DNA of 64,000 nt, from assembly GCF_001886265.1 (NCBI RefSeq), contig NZ_JXLE01000001.1:124001-188000 (forward strand), given 5' to 3'. Numbering within the stretch: the first letter of the stretch is position 1; the number at the start of each line of letters is the position of its first letter. The translations under genes and the position numbers were made by a program. Origin of the DNA: Enterococcus thailandicus (GTDB taxonomy: Bacteria; Bacillota; Bacilli; Lactobacillales; Enterococcaceae). Of the stretch, positions 63,564 through 64,000 are shown in pieces. Below the pieces are notes generated by a model. It did no database searches and was not told where the DNA came from. It saw only the letters and a list, made by a program, of their open reading frames with translations.

Positions 63564-64000
63564 ATGACTTACACATTACCTGATTTACCATACGCATATG
63601 ATGCTTTAGAACCTTATATCGATGAAGAAACAATGCACCTTCATCATGACAAGCACCATAATACTTATGTTACGAATTTAAATGCAGCAATCGAAAAATA
63701 TCCAGAACTTGGCGAAAAATCAGTAGAAGAATTAATTTCTGATATGGATGCTATTCCTGAAGATATTAAAACTGCAGTTCGCAATAACGGTGGAGGTCAC
63801 GCAAACCATTCATTCTTCTGGAAAATTATGGCACCAAATGCCGGTGGCGAACCAACAGGAGCAATCAAAGAAGCAATTGATGCTGCTTTTGGTGATTTTG
63901 CTTCATTTAAAGCGGAATTTAAAACTGCTGCAACTGGTCGTTTTGGCTCTGGTTGGGCTTGGCTAGCTGTTGATAATGGCAAATTAGTTGTTACTTCAAC
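63564..64000 (+). CDS. sodA: Superoxide dismutase [Mn], N-terminal part (3' truncated by window)
   Basis: Converts superoxide to hydrogen peroxide and oxygen. The frame runs from ATG at 63564 (after GAGGAGGAAG) to the window end, about 145 residues of a protein of about 200. Conserved signatures are [33 protein letters not shown] with the first two metal His, [14 protein letters not shown], and [10 protein letters not shown]. The metal Asp and final His lie beyond the end. The sequence is close to enterococcal SodA as I recall it, supporting genus assignment. Confidence 0.97.
   Translation, partial: MTYTLPDLPYAYDALEPYIDEETMHLHHDKHHNTYVTNLNAAIEKYPELGEKSVEELISDMDAIPEDIKTAVRNNGGGHANHSFFWKIMAPNAGGEPTGAIKEAIDAAFGDFASFKAEFKTAATGRFGSGWAWLAVDNGKLVVTS

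Overview
The window is a low-GC Firmicutes chromosome, almost certainly Enterococcus and probably near the E. faecium group. The evidence is an Epa-type rhamnopolysaccharide locus, a greA-liaF-liaS-liaR block, a DtxR-zwf pair downstream of ileS, sodA, and strong AGGAGG-type ribosome binding sites. The species call is inference. No intact phage, IS element, plasmid gene or CRISPR array was seen.

Layout. 1-7.3 kb is housekeeping: the 3' end of ileS, zwf with a DtxR-family regulator, sfsA, an oxidoreductase and a DEAD-box helicase. 7.4-13.5 kb is a sugar PTS unit: a LevR/ManR-type sigma-54 activator, a nested palindrome that looks like its enhancer, a consensus -24/-12 promoter, then IIB, IIA, IIC and three small accessory proteins. 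13.5-17.4 kb holds an Eis-like acetyltransferase, a 52-codon gene, a tRNA-Arg(CCT), a Ser/Thr-rich lipoprotein and about 650 bp of apparently empty DNA. 17.4-22.1 kb carries a PepS-type aminopeptidase, a TetR regulator, a flavodoxin, map and a YihY protein.

22.2-51.0 kb is a surface polysaccharide locus of about 29 kb. Its first part looks like the conserved epa core: a TagO-like initiator, three GT2 transferases, the four dTDP-L-rhamnose genes, two large membrane proteins, an ABC exporter (permease plus ATPase with a Wzt-like C-terminal domain), a methyltransferase, a double-GT2 rhamnan-type transferase and a second priming transferase. The second part, from about 40.3 kb, looks like the strain-variable decoration module: GT2, LicD, an IspD/TarI-like cytidylyltransferase, an SDR enzyme, GT2, a TagB/TagF-like transferase, a Wzx flippase, TagD on the opposite strand, CpsC/Wzz, an EpsG/Wzy-like polymerase and a GalE-like epimerase. 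The likely logic is a rhamnan backbone exported by the ABC transporter, plus a teichoic-acid-like decoration built on a second lipid carrier and flipped by Wzx.

51.1-64 kb holds a divergent serine hydrolase, mltG, greA, the liaFSR cell-envelope stress system, a DUF6056-like membrane protein, a KtrA/TrkA-type protein, a cysteine-less HesB-like protein, a 2-hydroxyacid dehydrogenase, a DUF1189 protein, a GtrA-like protein and the start of sodA.

The best candidates for new biology are the PTS regulatory architecture, including a three-copy TTTTGAACGG hairpin repeat between IIA and IIC, and the polyol-phosphate decoration module. All family calls come from reading motifs, not from database searches.
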